This document shows, piece by piece, positions 41,020 to 51,438 of a stretch of 64,000 nucleotides of DNA. Positions within the stretch are counted from its first letter, which is position 1. Each line of letters opens with the position of its first letter. The position numbers were made by a program, and so were the translations under genes. Origin of the DNA: a virus. The stretch lies in IMG/VR virus record IMGVR_UViG_3300032298_001038, positions 124,001-188,000 of that record; one strand, given 5' to 3'. Below the pieces are notes generated by a model, which did no database searches, was not told the DNA's origin, and was given only the letters and a program-made list of their open reading frames with translations.

Positions 41020-41940
41020 TTAGCAGTTTCCAGCAATATTTACGTTGGATAAAGATATCTTTAACGTGTTCGGGGTATCGGGGTCGATAGTTATGTCGAC
41101 ACCTGTACCGCCGGCGATAGTAATGTCAGGTCCTTGTACGCCGTTTATAGACGACACCAGTTCGTCGCACGCAGGGCCGCCGCTAAAGAACTGGCTGCCT
41201 TCTGGCGGTTGTTCGTCTTCGTAAAACGGCACCTCGCTCCCCGCGGCGCACAATTTGCCGTCGGGACGCTCGCCAAAATTTTGCCCAGCACTAATGTTTA
41301 TTTCGTTTAGCGCGTCGCGTTGTTGAATGATCGCGTTATAGCCTTCTTTGAAACGAATGTTGCCAGTAACGCAGCGCGAATTAATGATGACGGGACGGGT
41401 GACGGTGTTTGCAGGGTCGCACGCTGACCGCGCTTCCGGTCGCGCCATGTTGCCGACGGTGATGGCGCGCAAATAACTTTTTACGAGACTTTGGATGCGC
41501 CCCGGCTCTAGCACAAAATTTTGCGTAAGCGGTGCGGTAGCCGGCGCTGGCATTGCAGCAAGTAAGTCTGTAAGCGGGCCGGTCACGAGAAACCCCGACC
41601 ATGCCGGCTCGATTGCGCAACTGTTAACGTCTTTAACGTACGGCTCTGATTCGACGTGCTCAGATTGCCACTCTTCCGCGTCGACGTCTCGGGTAAAAAC
41701 GAGCGGGTATTCAGCCGCGCCCGGCGCGTCTGTTTGCAGTTCAAACTCAAACGTGTCACCTACGCGACGGACTTCTGTGAGCCACACGCTGTGGGTCGAC
41801 GCGTCGAACTCGCTATCGAGGCCCATGATAATCCCGCAATCAACAACAGCGGAATTAGGCAGTAAATCGGCCTGCCCCACTTTAAAAATAAATGGGTATG
41901 CGCGATACTCGTTATCGTTGTAAAAACCCGGACGAGGCAT
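41020..41940 (-). CDS. Fibre/tail-tip family protein 1
   Basis: 306 aa. N-terminal YRAYPF and central INGVQGPDITIAGG are shared with the four genes upstream, suggesting one family of virion proteins with a common base and variable ends. The C-terminus (DPDTPNTLKISLSNVNIAGN) resembles a fibre tip. Confidence 0.6.
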   Translation of the reverse strand: MPRPGFYNDNEYRAYPFIFKVGQADLLPNSAVVDCGIIMGLDSEFDASTHSVWLTEVRRVGDTFEFELQTDAPGAAEYPLVFTRDVDAEEWQSEHVESEPYVKDVNSCAIEPAWSGFLVTGPLTDLLAAMPAPATAPLTQNFVLEPGRIQSLVKSYLRAITVGNMARPEARSACDPANTVTRPVIINSRCVTGNIRFKEGYNAIIQQRDALNEINISAGQNFGERPDGKLCAAGSEVPFYEDEQPPEGSQFFSGGPACDELVSSINGVQGPDITIAGGTGVDITIDPDTPNTLKISLSNVNIAGNC

Positions 41941-41941
41941 G

Positions 41942-42730
41942 TCATACCACCTTTCGGCCCAACGCGTCGATAAAAATTATGCCGTCTTTGTTTGATACAC
42001 GCAACACAGTGTCTTCTACTTCAAAGCCTGTCGCGGTCAGCGTAAAATTGCCGTACTCGTCGGGCGGGCAGTTATTAATTGTTTTGACAAAATTTTTCGG
42101 TGTAAACCTTTCAAACGGAATGCACACGAAACGATTGAAGAGCGGCACACCGACAATATCGACGCGAATGATTTGATAACCGTTTTGTTCGCCGACGTGC
42201 GTGATGACCACGCCCGCGTCGCCGATAAGCCACAGATCGCCGGTGGTCAAATTTTCTTCCGCAGTTAGAACGCCTCTCACGCCCGGTTCTTGTGCAGGAA
42301 TACACACCGACGAAACAAATTCTGTCGCGGCTGGCTGAAACGTGTATTCGCCCAGACTCCAGCCGGCGAAGAGCACAAGTTTGTCGGCGTTTGCTACAAG
42401 CGCCCCCGCAGGCCGGCCGCGACTATCGGTCAATGTCAGCACGCCGTTTTCCGGCGCCTGAATGGGGTTAGGCACGAACGACGTCGTTGCGCGATTTACA
42501 GCGCCCTCGTCGCCTATCTGTAATGTTATTTTTTGTGGGGCGATCGTGACTTTAGATACGTAAGCCCTGCGACCAGCCCCGATGGCGTATAGCGACGCGT
42601 CAAGAAACGTGTCGCGGGCGATCGCTGTCGTGCCGTCGTCTGCCAGTAGTGTCGCGCTATCGGCAAACGGGTAGCGCGAATCGCTCTGCTCGTCACGAAA
42701 ATCCGGAAATAGTATTCTTGCGCCGCTCAT
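41942..42730 (-). CDS. Fibre/tail-tip family protein 2
   Basis: 262 aa with N-terminal SRYPFADSATLLADDG and the later INNCPPDEYGNFTLTATGFE, both shared motifs of the family. The stop overlaps no gene downstream; the start overlaps the previous stop (ATGA). Confidence 0.6.
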   Translation of the reverse strand: MSGARILFPDFRDEQSDSRYPFADSATLLADDGTTAIARDTFLDASLYAIGAGRRAYVSKVTIAPQKITLQIGDEGAVNRATTSFVPNPIQAPENGVLTLTDSRGRPAGALVANADKLVLFAGWSLGEYTFQPAATEFVSSVCIPAQEPGVRGVLTAEENLTTGDLWLIGDAGVVITHVGEQNGYQIIRVDIVGVPLFNRFVCIPFERFTPKNFVKTINNCPPDEYGNFTLTATGFEVEDTVLRVSNKDGIIFIDALGRKVV

Positions 42731-44343
42731 GACACTTGAAACTTGTTAAAGTAGGCTATGCTGTTACTCGTAAATAGTCCGGCGCGACCGTCGACCGCTT
42801 CGTAGTCCGCCACATTTGTCACTAACGTCGCCACTTGCTGCTCGTCTGTGATGTCGTATAGCGACGCAGTTATTGCCGTCGTCGTGCCGAGTCCCGCGGC
42901 AGTTACAGATATCCTGTACCAGTGCGTTTGATCGACGGTCACATCTAATTGGCTTTCTTTAATTAACGATGTACCGTTATACCTGTAGATTTGCAAGGCA
43001 TTGCTGGCTACGTCGATTATGGCCGCAATGTATTTGGTCTTGCAGCGCCCGTTTTCAGTAACGCGCATATAGTTCACGACGACACCGCCGTTTTGCCGAT
43101 ATCCGCCGCCTGCGGGATGAACCTCAACTGATATTGTGTGGTTATACGCCCAGTCACTCGCGCAACCGCGATAAAGCGCGATATTCAAAGTTCCGCGGCT
43201 CGTCGCTAAATAAGTGTCGTGCACTGTAAAGCCGGTCGCGGGTGGGCAACAAACGGGCGGCGCAGAATAAGACGCCACGTTAAAAGACCCAGACACAACT
43301 TCAAACAACGGCTCATGACACGGGCTGAATGACACGCAAATCGGCAACGCCGGGCACGGTTCGCTGTTTTCTTCGCAAACTACGTCGCGCGGGTCGAACG
43401 GCGGCCAGCAATAATAGTCCGTCTTTGTGTAATTCGGGTCGCACGGGCACTTATCGGTCGGCCTGTCTGTCTTTGGCGGGCGAGCACATGACTCTTCTAG
43501 ACTGCGCGGAGTTGTGATATCCGCACCGCCGCATTCAGCAAACGTCCTGACTGATAACCCGGAGCCAACGGTGATATTTATGTTGCCGTTTACACAGTCG
43601 GGCTGCACGCCGTTGATGCGCTCAATCGGCGTTTTGGGGCACGTGCCGCTTTCGGGCCGCTGCCCGCATGGTCCAAGAAAATACGTCAGAGGATTGAAGA
43701 CAATGCTTGGCGCCTCTGTCGCGAACAAAATAGCCCGGATAGGCTCGTAATTTGTTGTCTGCGTTTGCGGGTCATACTTTGGCAGCCGCTGGTCACTCGG
43801 CAGCAGCGTTTCGTCGATATACGTGGCGGTGACGGGCGGGGCCGCTGTCATGCGCACTAAACCAGATAACGAGGTTCGCAAATCAATTTTGCCAATCGTC
43901 GGGACAGGTAGCGGCCGGTATGGTCTCGCGTTGCGCAAACCAATGTATGTTTGTTCCGGCGTTGAGTAGCGGCCGGAAAAGTCAGTGCTGACACCCGCGC
44001 CGAAAACAACCCAACCGCTGACACCTTCGTGCAGCGCTTCAATCGCGTAGTTGACGTTTGTTGCGACGGGCTTTGATATCGACACCGCCGCGATTGTCGT
44101 GTTGTTGTTTGTGTCGGTCAGCGAGTCCGCGGCACCGAAAACAACGGTCACCAAATTGGGCGAGACTGTAATACCTTGCACGTACAGATACTGCCCAAGC
44201 GTTTCTGGAAACCGGATGTGGCAATCCACAATGATATCTTCACGAATAAAAGCGCCAGCGTCGTCAACGCCGGTGCTTTTATCGTCAAGCGGATATCGCC
44301 GCGACGCTTGCAGGTTGTACCAATTTTGATTGCGAACCGGCAT
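42727..44343 (-). CDS. Fibre/tail-tip family protein 3
   Basis: 538 aa. N-terminal NLQASRRYPLDDKSTG and INGVQPDCVNGNINITVGSG are the shared motifs. A Cys-rich segment (DKCPCDPNYTKTDYYCWPPF) follows; the C-terminal 180 residues look like a lectin or laminin G-type beta sandwich (LNIALYRGCASDWAYNHTIS). It is probably a receptor-binding protein; the target is unknown. Confidence 0.65.
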   Translation of the reverse strand: MPVRNQNWYNLQASRRYPLDDKSTGVDDAGAFIREDIIVDCHIRFPETLGQYLYVQGITVSPNLVTVVFGAADSLTDTNNNTTIAAVSISKPVATNVNYAIEALHEGVSGWVVFGAGVSTDFSGRYSTPEQTYIGLRNARPYRPLPVPTIGKIDLRTSLSGLVRMTAAPPVTATYIDETLLPSDQRLPKYDPQTQTTNYEPIRAILFATEAPSIVFNPLTYFLGPCGQRPESGTCPKTPIERINGVQPDCVNGNINITVGSGLSVRTFAECGGADITTPRSLEESCARPPKTDRPTDKCPCDPNYTKTDYYCWPPFDPRDVVCEENSEPCPALPICVSFSPCHEPLFEVVSGSFNVASYSAPPVCCPPATGFTVHDTYLATSRGTLNIALYRGCASDWAYNHTISVEVHPAGGGYRQNGGVVVNYMRVTENGRCKTKYIAAIIDVASNALQIYRYNGTSLIKESQLDVTVDQTHWYRISVTAAGLGTTTAITASLYDITDEQQVATLVTNVADYEAVDGRAGLFTSNSIAYFNKFQVS

Positions 44344-44356
44344 ACTTTAATCCTCG

Positions 44357-45964
44357 TCAAATAGTTACCGGTATTTCGCAGTCGAGTATTTGGCTGGCTT
44401 CAATAACGGCTGGCGGGTCGGTGGCCTTGCAACCAGCGTTGATTGGGCCATACCTGTCTACACCCGTTAATACGCCGCGAATGGCGTACGGATATTGCGG
44501 ACAAAAGCAAAGTCTAAATTGCGCATACACAGATGCGCCGGCGCCGACAGTAGGAAATCGTACCGAGAAAACGGGCCAGCCGCCGCTGACGTCCGCGCCG
44601 CCGCTGCGGTTGTCGGCCACCATCTTTGTATATTTTGTGTCGAGCCGGACGCCTCCGACCGCAGGCGTTGAAGTAAAATTTACAGTAAGTACGACATTTT
44701 CTGCGCAGTCGTCGCAGTGGTTGCAGTAGAACAACACGACGTCCATGCAGGGGCACGGCTGCGGCACAAGCAACAACTCAAACGGGCGACGATTGCGGCA
44801 GTCGCGACTTTGTTCCCAGCGGTCGATGTTGGATTCGTGAAGCGTCTTAATCTCGGTGACGCGGTCGCCGATGTCGCGATAATAAAAACCTAGTTGCGAC
44901 ATGTACTTTGCCGTGTCGAGATAGTCGGCGCACGCGCAGCACGGGGCGCAATCGGCGCCGACAGCCATGACAGATCGCACAGGTGCGCCGTTCACGTTTT
45001 CGTAATTGTGCGGCGTACTTCCTGTGTATGCCGCAGGCTTTCGTACCCAAAGACAGTCGTTCGCTGTGAGGAAGATGTTGCCAGCGTTGTCCGGTTTGAT
45101 GCCGTTAATCGTTTTAATTTCTTCGCCCGTAATTTCTGGGCATATAGGAATTACTTGATCTTCGCCGGGCGGACATACGTTCGTCGGATCGTCTTCTTCG
45201 CAAATACCGGTAGCGCACAAACCGTATTGCCCCGCGCCGCTGCCCGGACTTACGACAAAAGACACGTCAGTGTTTTTTCTTAAATTGACTGTGGCCGTGT
45301 CAGCCATAGTGATTTCGGTGTTGTGGCCGTTTACAAAACTGACTTTTTCTTTAAACCACGGCGTTATGCAATCTCCGTTTTGTACGCGCATAGCAAGTAT
45401 GCGTTTTGGAATCTTCTCTATCGTCCGCTCGTCGAGCGTTGCGTGCCGCGGGCAATACTGTACTGGGCGCGGCGGCAGTTCGATGTTGTTGTGTACTTTG
45501 TCGTACTTGACGGCGCGGCACACTGCTTCGTTTGGCTTTGTCGTTTTGCGCCACTCGTAAATTGTGTAATAGGCGCCCCACGGTGTTGCCGTGAAGTAGT
45601 CGGCAGTTGTAGAGTCGAAGATGACGCGATCTTCGCTGTCGACAACGAGTAGGTCGGCGGCGTGCGTCGGTGTCGGGATCGCGACGGCTTCTGTCGGTGC
45701 AGCACCGTCAGACCACGCGTCGCCGGTGCCGAAGCCGTACAGCCAGTGAATGCGCAACGGGTTTTGCGCCACAGGCTGCGAACGGTAATAGCCGACGTCA
45801 TCGTATGACAGGTAGAAATCTGCAAATAGATTTTCGACGTCGGCGATAGCGAGTGTTTGTATGCCTGCACCCGGCGATACAAATGGGTAATCTAAACCGC
45901 TTTGCGGCTGGACTACGCCGATGCCGAGTCCGCCGGCGTCTGGATCAGTAGATTGCCCGCTCAT
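44357..45964 (-). CDS. Fibre/tail-tip family protein 4
   Basis: 535 aa, with GLDYPFVSPGAGIQTLAIAD near the N-terminus and INGIKPDNAGNIFLTANDCL. Several CxxC/CC motifs in the C-terminal half. Same family as the neighbours. Confidence 0.6.
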   Translation of the reverse strand: MSGQSTDPDAGGLGIGVVQPQSGLDYPFVSPGAGIQTLAIADVENLFADFYLSYDDVGYYRSQPVAQNPLRIHWLYGFGTGDAWSDGAAPTEAVAIPTPTHAADLLVVDSEDRVIFDSTTADYFTATPWGAYYTIYEWRKTTKPNEAVCRAVKYDKVHNNIELPPRPVQYCPRHATLDERTIEKIPKRILAMRVQNGDCITPWFKEKVSFVNGHNTEITMADTATVNLRKNTDVSFVVSPGSGAGQYGLCATGICEEDDPTNVCPPGEDQVIPICPEITGEEIKTINGIKPDNAGNIFLTANDCLWVRKPAAYTGSTPHNYENVNGAPVRSVMAVGADCAPCCACADYLDTAKYMSQLGFYYRDIGDRVTEIKTLHESNIDRWEQSRDCRNRRPFELLLVPQPCPCMDVVLFYCNHCDDCAENVVLTVNFTSTPAVGGVRLDTKYTKMVADNRSGGADVSGGWPVFSVRFPTVGAGASVYAQFRLCFCPQYPYAIRGVLTGVDRYGPINAGCKATDPPAVIEASQILDCEIPVTI

Positions 45965-45972
45965 GGCGCACC

Positions 45973-46917
45973 TCAGCCTAACCCGCAGCCGCTATCGTTT
46001 AACTTACTGCCAAGTACAACCATAGACATTTGTGAAACTTCAGCGCCAAGACGGCTGACAAAGTTTTGTAATGTCGTAACGCCGCTTGTGAACAATTCGA
46101 GTTGCAGGTTTAACTCGTCAAGTTCTGAGCAGCCGCAGCATGGTTGCGCGCACGTATCTGATAGCGTAAGGCTGTTGGTGCCCGGGGTGACGTCAACACA
46201 CGTGTTCGTGATAATAGTGAACGTACCGTTATCGCTGCACACGCCGTTGATGCAGCGAATGCACAGGCCGTCTTCGGGCACTGGGCATACGCAATCGGCG
46301 TTTAAGTTGGCTCCGTCAATCGCGTCGAAAATGATCTTGGTGTCTTCTTCGGTGTAGGCTACGCTGAGGCGAATATTGCTGCCGGCGACAAGCGTTACGT
46401 CGCCGTAGATGAAGTCTGTGATTTGCGCGTTGTTCTGTACGCGCAATCTAGATACGCCGCGAATAGCCGGCCGAATGACGTCAGGCTCTAGCGCGCCGCC
46501 ATCTCGTGTAAATGTGTAAAAGCCCGGCGGCAGAATGTTGATCTCGTCAAGATTGCCGATAACAACATGCCCGATAGTGTCGTCAAATGCGTCAATACCG
46601 CCGAGCGCATACGACCTGTTTGGCGCAAATGACGCACGCGCGATATTTGCGCCGGCTACATCGACCGCGTCGCCCGTCGGCGGGGCGTACCCAACAATGA
46701 TATTAAAACCTGTCGGGCTTATGAGCAGGTTTTTTAAAAAGAACCGACCAGCGTCAATTTCGTTGGTTGCGCTGATAGGCAGATACATCGCAACGATAAA
46801 GCCGTCGGGCAGCCGAATGACGCCGCGTGTGTCTGTTTTGGTAGCCCAATCGGTCAGCGGATAAGAGCGCTGCGAGTTGTGGTTGAGCCATTGTAAATTC
46901 CAATTTCCAATCGGCAT
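45973..46917 (-). CDS. Fibre/tail-tip family protein 5
   Basis: 314 aa, N-terminal SQRSYPLTDWATKTDT and INGVCSDNGTFTIITNTCV, the shared motifs. The C-terminal end (ELDELNLQLELFTSGVTTLQ) may be a coiled-coil trimeriser. Confidence 0.6.
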   Translation of the reverse strand: MPIGNWNLQWLNHNSQRSYPLTDWATKTDTRGVIRLPDGFIVAMYLPISATNEIDAGRFFLKNLLISPTGFNIIVGYAPPTGDAVDVAGANIARASFAPNRSYALGGIDAFDDTIGHVVIGNLDEINILPPGFYTFTRDGGALEPDVIRPAIRGVSRLRVQNNAQITDFIYGDVTLVAGSNIRLSVAYTEEDTKIIFDAIDGANLNADCVCPVPEDGLCIRCINGVCSDNGTFTIITNTCVDVTPGTNSLTLSDTCAQPCCGCSELDELNLQLELFTSGVTTLQNFVSRLGAEVSQMSMVVLGSKLNDSGCGLG

Positions 46918-46927
46918 GGCTCACCTA

Positions 46928-48898
46928 TCATGTTGGGGCGCTACGCACTATTCCGGCGATGCGGAGTACTCCTACGTCATTATCGTACTGGTCAGAAATA
47001 TCTGACCGGCGTTCGATAGTGACCAACACAGTGTCGCCCGCCTCGACGTCGAACTCGTCGCTGTTGCACTCGACAACGGTGTCAATAAGCAGGGAGCGCG
47101 AAGAGTCAGAAAAGTCTACGTCGGTATCTACGGTCGGCAGCGCTAACGCAGTCGGCACATATTGGCCTGTAACAGTGTTTAATACTCGCGGGCGCGGTAG
47201 CCGGCGATACGACATAAAAAGTTCAGGGAGTAATGCAGCGGATGATGGTGTTCCGCTGCGGCCGAAGAGTCGCACGCGAATCTTCATTTTCAGGCTTTGG
47301 TCTAGGTTGGCTTCAGGTACGTTTAACCTGACGCGCAGCAATGACGACTGTCCGGCTGGGAAGCCCAGATACGGGATGTCCATGTAAAGTCGCTCAACCG
47401 TATCGCTCAACCGAATGATTTGCGGAGAAATTTCGCGCTCAACGAGGTTGTCTGTGTAGTCGACGCGGACAACGCCCTGATGCACAGGCACGTTAGCCGC
47501 CGTAGTGATGCCGAGCGCAGTTTTTTCACCTGCTGTCAAGTTGCGCATGCTTGCTGGCGGGCGTGTGCCGGTAATGACGATAAAGTCCGGCGTTGTTGTT
47601 ACAAGACCTTCGGCGATCCAGCCGCGGGTCAGTTGGTGGCGGTTAACTACGTTTTTGATTACCTGTCCGCCCACGGCTTCTTGCGGCCGAATCTGTAAAT
47701 CAAGATTCAACTTGAGATCGCCCGTGCTGGCCGGCAGATCGTCGCAGTTTGTAATCGCCACAGGGCTGGTAATCAATTCGTCGCCAACCTCGTCGGTATC
47801 GGGCATGAGGCTCGTAACTACAGAGCGATCGTTGCCGAGGAGCATGCGCAGGTATATGACGACGACACGCATGACTTCGCCGCGTGGGCATTCGTCACCC
47901 TCGTTGTTCGGGAAACTGGTGTCGGGGTCGTAATCAGCGGGCCACGGGACGTCGCCGTAGCAATCGCTCATCCACCAGATGCCGTTGACGTCACAAATCG
48001 CAAGGCCGGCTTTACCAAGCGGAATCTCAGTCGCGCCGACAAGTTCTTGACCTTTGTCCCAAATCATGGACACCGACTGAATTGGGATCGGCGGCCACAC
48101 GCGATTTAACGCGTTGTGCTTTTTGATGTTGTAACCAAAAATTGCGCCGGCGGGCGCATACGACGTGCTCGCGTCGTCGGGGTCGCGACGGAAAGTCGGG
48201 TGATTTGCCGGGAGCCAGCCTTGCATTTCCGCGTCGGCGTCTTCGATGACGTGCCGCTGCTGCTCGTCGTCGTCGGTCACGACGGTGTTGGTGCCGGCGG
48301 GTCGCGGCACAAGATCAAACCGGTAGTGCGTGTGCTCTTCGACGTAGTCTCGCGACTGCGGCATGACGATAACGCGCAACTTGTCAGAGCAGTTATCGCG
48401 CGGACCTTGCACGTGGCAGACGACGACGGTGACCGGCGGTTTTTGCTTCGACAACTTGCCGGGTTCGACGGCAGACAAGTAATACTTGCCCGGCGCCACA
48501 TTTGGCCCGACAGAGTTGTCGAGGTTGGCGAACGTCACGAGGCCGCGAAGCACGATGTCAGCGCGGTCGCTGGCTTTCTTCTTGTAGCAGATGCCAACGC
48601 AGTCGCTGGACGGCTGGACTGTAAATACCTGCGTCTCTTGGTCAACCTCGACGGCGACGAGCGCTTTTTCGTAGCGCTGCGTGGTCCAGTTCCAATATAC
48701 CGCGTGACCCTCTTCGACGTCCGGAGAGATGGTAGCGTCAACCTCGAATAACGCGCGGCCGAGTTCGGCTGCGTCGAGGCGGTCTTTTAGATATTCAGTC
48801 CGTTCTTCCAGCGTCCGGTCTGGACGGCTAACGACACCCGCCTGAACGGGTTCCTGCGGCTGAACGTGCTTGATGTTGTGCTGCCAGTTTCCGGACAT
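46928..48898 (-). CDS. Tail or baseplate structural protein
   Basis: 656 aa, N-terminal charged coiled-coil segment then beta-rich repeats (YKKKASDRADIVLRGLVTFA). Placed between the fibre group and the small virion protein at 48921. Probably baseplate-associated; not assigned to a T4 homologue. Confidence 0.55.
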   Translation of the reverse strand: MSGNWQHNIKHVQPQEPVQAGVVSRPDRTLEERTEYLKDRLDAAELGRALFEVDATISPDVEEGHAVYWNWTTQRYEKALVAVEVDQETQVFTVQPSSDCVGICYKKKASDRADIVLRGLVTFANLDNSVGPNVAPGKYYLSAVEPGKLSKQKPPVTVVVCHVQGPRDNCSDKLRVIVMPQSRDYVEEHTHYRFDLVPRPAGTNTVVTDDDEQQRHVIEDADAEMQGWLPANHPTFRRDPDDASTSYAPAGAIFGYNIKKHNALNRVWPPIPIQSVSMIWDKGQELVGATEIPLGKAGLAICDVNGIWWMSDCYGDVPWPADYDPDTSFPNNEGDECPRGEVMRVVVIYLRMLLGNDRSVVTSLMPDTDEVGDELITSPVAITNCDDLPASTGDLKLNLDLQIRPQEAVGGQVIKNVVNRHQLTRGWIAEGLVTTTPDFIVITGTRPPASMRNLTAGEKTALGITTAANVPVHQGVVRVDYTDNLVEREISPQIIRLSDTVERLYMDIPYLGFPAGQSSLLRVRLNVPEANLDQSLKMKIRVRLFGRSGTPSSAALLPELFMSYRRLPRPRVLNTVTGQYVPTALALPTVDTDVDFSDSSRSLLIDTVVECNSDEFDVEAGDTVLVTIERRSDISDQYDNDVGVLRIAGIVRSAPT

Positions 48899-48920
48899 CC
48901 TTGTCCTCCGGCGGTAAATG

Positions 48921-49556
48921 TTATTCGAACGCGATTTCCCACGTTAAGCCGATTTGCGACGAAGCCTCTTTCGTGACTTGATTCTGCGGCAAGAAAGTCG
49001 TGCGCGCAAAAATGACGTCTTTCGTTCGGTCATTAAAGTTGGGGGCCGCAACCAGAGCCGCGGCGAATACCTTGCTTGTGCCGTTGGGGGCACTGTGGCT
49101 GAACATCTTGCCGTGAACGCCGGTCGTGCCGACGCTCTGCACAAAGAATGTTAACTTGTTGAGTTGTTGGTCGACTGGCAGATTAGCCTCGTACCCGGTC
49201 GATACGCCGCCGGCTGGTTCCAGAATCAGCGGGATACGGAGAAAGTCGCGGGTCGGGTTGTCGACCAGCGCGTTGTAGTAACTAATGCCAGTATCGCGGG
49301 CGTTCGTACCCGGAGAAATATCTTGCTCCGGGTCCATCTGGTTTTCGAACTCTAGATACACGGCTGAGATGTGGTAGTTCGGGCGGTCAGGGTTCGGGCG
49401 GTAGCCGATCTGCTTCGCGGCGATAAAGCCCCACGAGTACTGGATTTGATTAGACTGCGCCCCGATCGGGAGTTTTAACCCGGTGGCTTCGTCGACTTGC
49501 CACAACGTAATGTGGCCTTTGACGCCGTCTTTTGCGCAGACCTTATCGTCGCTCAT
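48921..49556 (-). CDS. Virion structural protein
   Basis: 211 aa, soluble and beta-rich, with a YHISAVYLEFENQMDPEQDI segment, sitting in the tail cluster. Likely a small tail or baseplate component; no known family. Confidence 0.55.
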   Translation of the reverse strand: MSDDKVCAKDGVKGHITLWQVDEATGLKLPIGAQSNQIQYSWGFIAAKQIGYRPNPDRPNYHISAVYLEFENQMDPEQDISPGTNARDTGISYYNALVDNPTRDFLRIPLILEPAGGVSTGYEANLPVDQQLNKLTFFVQSVGTTGVHGKMFSHSAPNGTSKVFAAALVAAPNFNDRTKDVIFARTTFLPQNQVTKEASSQIGLTWEIAFE

Positions 49557-49563
49557 GGTTTCC

Positions 49564-51432
49564 TCACTGACACGTACCGGAGAGTTTCGTTAAAAGCGCG
49601 CCTTTGTCTTTTACGTAGTTTTCGTCGACGGTATCCGCCAGCGGCTCGATTCCCTTAAAAGAATCGACCTCAAACGCAACCATCTTTTCAGCGTTAATTC
49701 GTTCGGCTTTGGCCGCCAGTTCAAATATTACAATCATGGCGGTCTGCGGCGGAATCACCTGCCGTAGATGTCTGATATTGTACAATCCCAGCCGATTTTG
49801 TCCCAACGCCGGTACGTCTATTCTGATAACAAAAACGTTGTTTCGCAGCACGTTTTCGATCAAGAATCGCAGGGGGTTTATCGTAGCCGGTAAATTACTC
49901 GCGGTCGGCTCGCCACTGGGCTGTTTGCGCTTATCTAACATGTGCGCCAGCGTGCCCAGTTTCCGGTTTGGCGGTACGCGCACGATTTGCTCGTAATAGC
50001 CCGGAGGGTCTTCAAGCGACGGAACCCACCGATACAGCCAGCCGGTGTCTACGGCCCTGTACACGCGCCCAGACAACCCACGTTCGGGGAATACGGCGAG
50101 GGAGGCGTACGAGATGGGGTTGTAGAAGCAGTCTTCCTTGACGGTCTCAGCGGCCTCTACGCCGCGCATATGCAGTTCGTTAAAAAACCGCTCGACGTCC
50201 GCGGGAAAACCGCCCAGCGGAAATTTTACAAACGTGTAGCCGCTGCGGTGGTTTGGGTCGACTTGTAGCGGTACCGCCTTGTTTTCAAATACAAGGTCGC
50301 CGTAAAAGCACGTAGACAGAAACCCGTTATCGAGCGCCAGCGCGGCCAGTGCTTTTCTGGGCTGGCAAATCTTGTCAGAGTCGAGCAGGATTTCGTCGTC
50401 GTTCTCGGCGGCGATGGTGTTGTAGGCGTCGTCGGACAGGAGCGTGACGATGTCTGGGCGGTCAACAAGTCCTTCGTCCGGCGGCAGGTTTGAGTTGCCG
50501 AAGAAGAACTCACTGATTTCGAAGCCGCGAATCAGTTGTGCGCCGGCAGTAAGTTTTTGCCCGACCGCCACCACGGGGATTGCGGCTTCTTTAAACTTAT
50601 ACACGTTTTTGTCCGTGACAATCAGCAAGCCGGCGGAATCATATTCGACGACGGCTACCGTCTCGACCGGCTCGACGACGATGGGCATGCCGGTGATAGC
50701 CGCCATGGCGAGGTCGAGATTTTTACCGGACATACCTCCCGCGACGAGGCTGCTGAACACCGCGTTGACGAGGTCTTTGTAGTTTTGGCTTGTGCTCAGG
50801 CGAATGCCGAGCGCGTACGCAAATTGGTTAAATACGTATTCGTAATCGTACTTGCCGGCAAAACCCCACAGCACAATCTCTTCGTCTGGTAAGCCATTAA
50901 CTTGCGTTGAGCGCTTAATGATGCTGGGGTTGGCAAACGGGTCTGAGATAAACACAAGCGCATTACGCAATACGTCGATTGTGTAGTCGACGTTCTCTGC
51001 CATTGCAACGGTTGGGAATGTGATCTTGTTAAAGATTTGCGATACGCCGCGTAATTTTGCCGGCAACGGAAACGAGTAGAGTTCGTTCGCCGCGGCTTGG
51101 TCAAACGCGAGGCTAACCACGTTGTCGTTGAATTTACCGAAGTCAACGTCGAAGCGTTCAGTGTTCGTGATCGCGCTATTTAGTTCGCTTTTGCGCAAGA
51201 CGATTGGGATCAGCAGTTCTTCGTGAAATAGCGGGACCTCGTAGCGGCTCATGGCGGCTACAGTCTCCAGCAAGTTTCGGTGCGTCTGCGCTACGGCATA
51301 CGCGGTGGCGTCGGCATACGAATGTATTTGATCGATGCCGGTATACGTACGCGCCCAAAAACTCCCCAGCAAAGATATCAGTATCTTGCTGCGGTCCAGA
51401 TCGGAACCGGGGTATGTGTATTCTGTTTTCAT
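49564..51432 (-). CDS. Tail/baseplate protein following the J-like gene
   Basis: 622 aa. N-terminal helical segment with ILISLLGSFWARTYTGIDQI, then long mixed segments. It lies 7 nt downstream of the baseplate J-like gene, the place of the P2 gpI-type or T4 wedge partner. No direct motif, so the identity is by position. Confidence 0.6.
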   Translation of the reverse strand: MKTEYTYPGSDLDRSKILISLLGSFWARTYTGIDQIHSYADATAYAVAQTHRNLLETVAAMSRYEVPLFHEELLIPIVLRKSELNSAITNTERFDVDFGKFNDNVVSLAFDQAAANELYSFPLPAKLRGVSQIFNKITFPTVAMAENVDYTIDVLRNALVFISDPFANPSIIKRSTQVNGLPDEEIVLWGFAGKYDYEYVFNQFAYALGIRLSTSQNYKDLVNAVFSSLVAGGMSGKNLDLAMAAITGMPIVVEPVETVAVVEYDSAGLLIVTDKNVYKFKEAAIPVVAVGQKLTAGAQLIRGFEISEFFFGNSNLPPDEGLVDRPDIVTLLSDDAYNTIAAENDDEILLDSDKICQPRKALAALALDNGFLSTCFYGDLVFENKAVPLQVDPNHRSGYTFVKFPLGGFPADVERFFNELHMRGVEAAETVKEDCFYNPISYASLAVFPERGLSGRVYRAVDTGWLYRWVPSLEDPPGYYEQIVRVPPNRKLGTLAHMLDKRKQPSGEPTASNLPATINPLRFLIENVLRNNVFVIRIDVPALGQNRLGLYNIRHLRQVIPPQTAMIVIFELAAKAERINAEKMVAFEVDSFKGIEPLADTVDENYVKDKGALLTKLSGTCQ

Positions 51433-51438
51433 CGCTTA

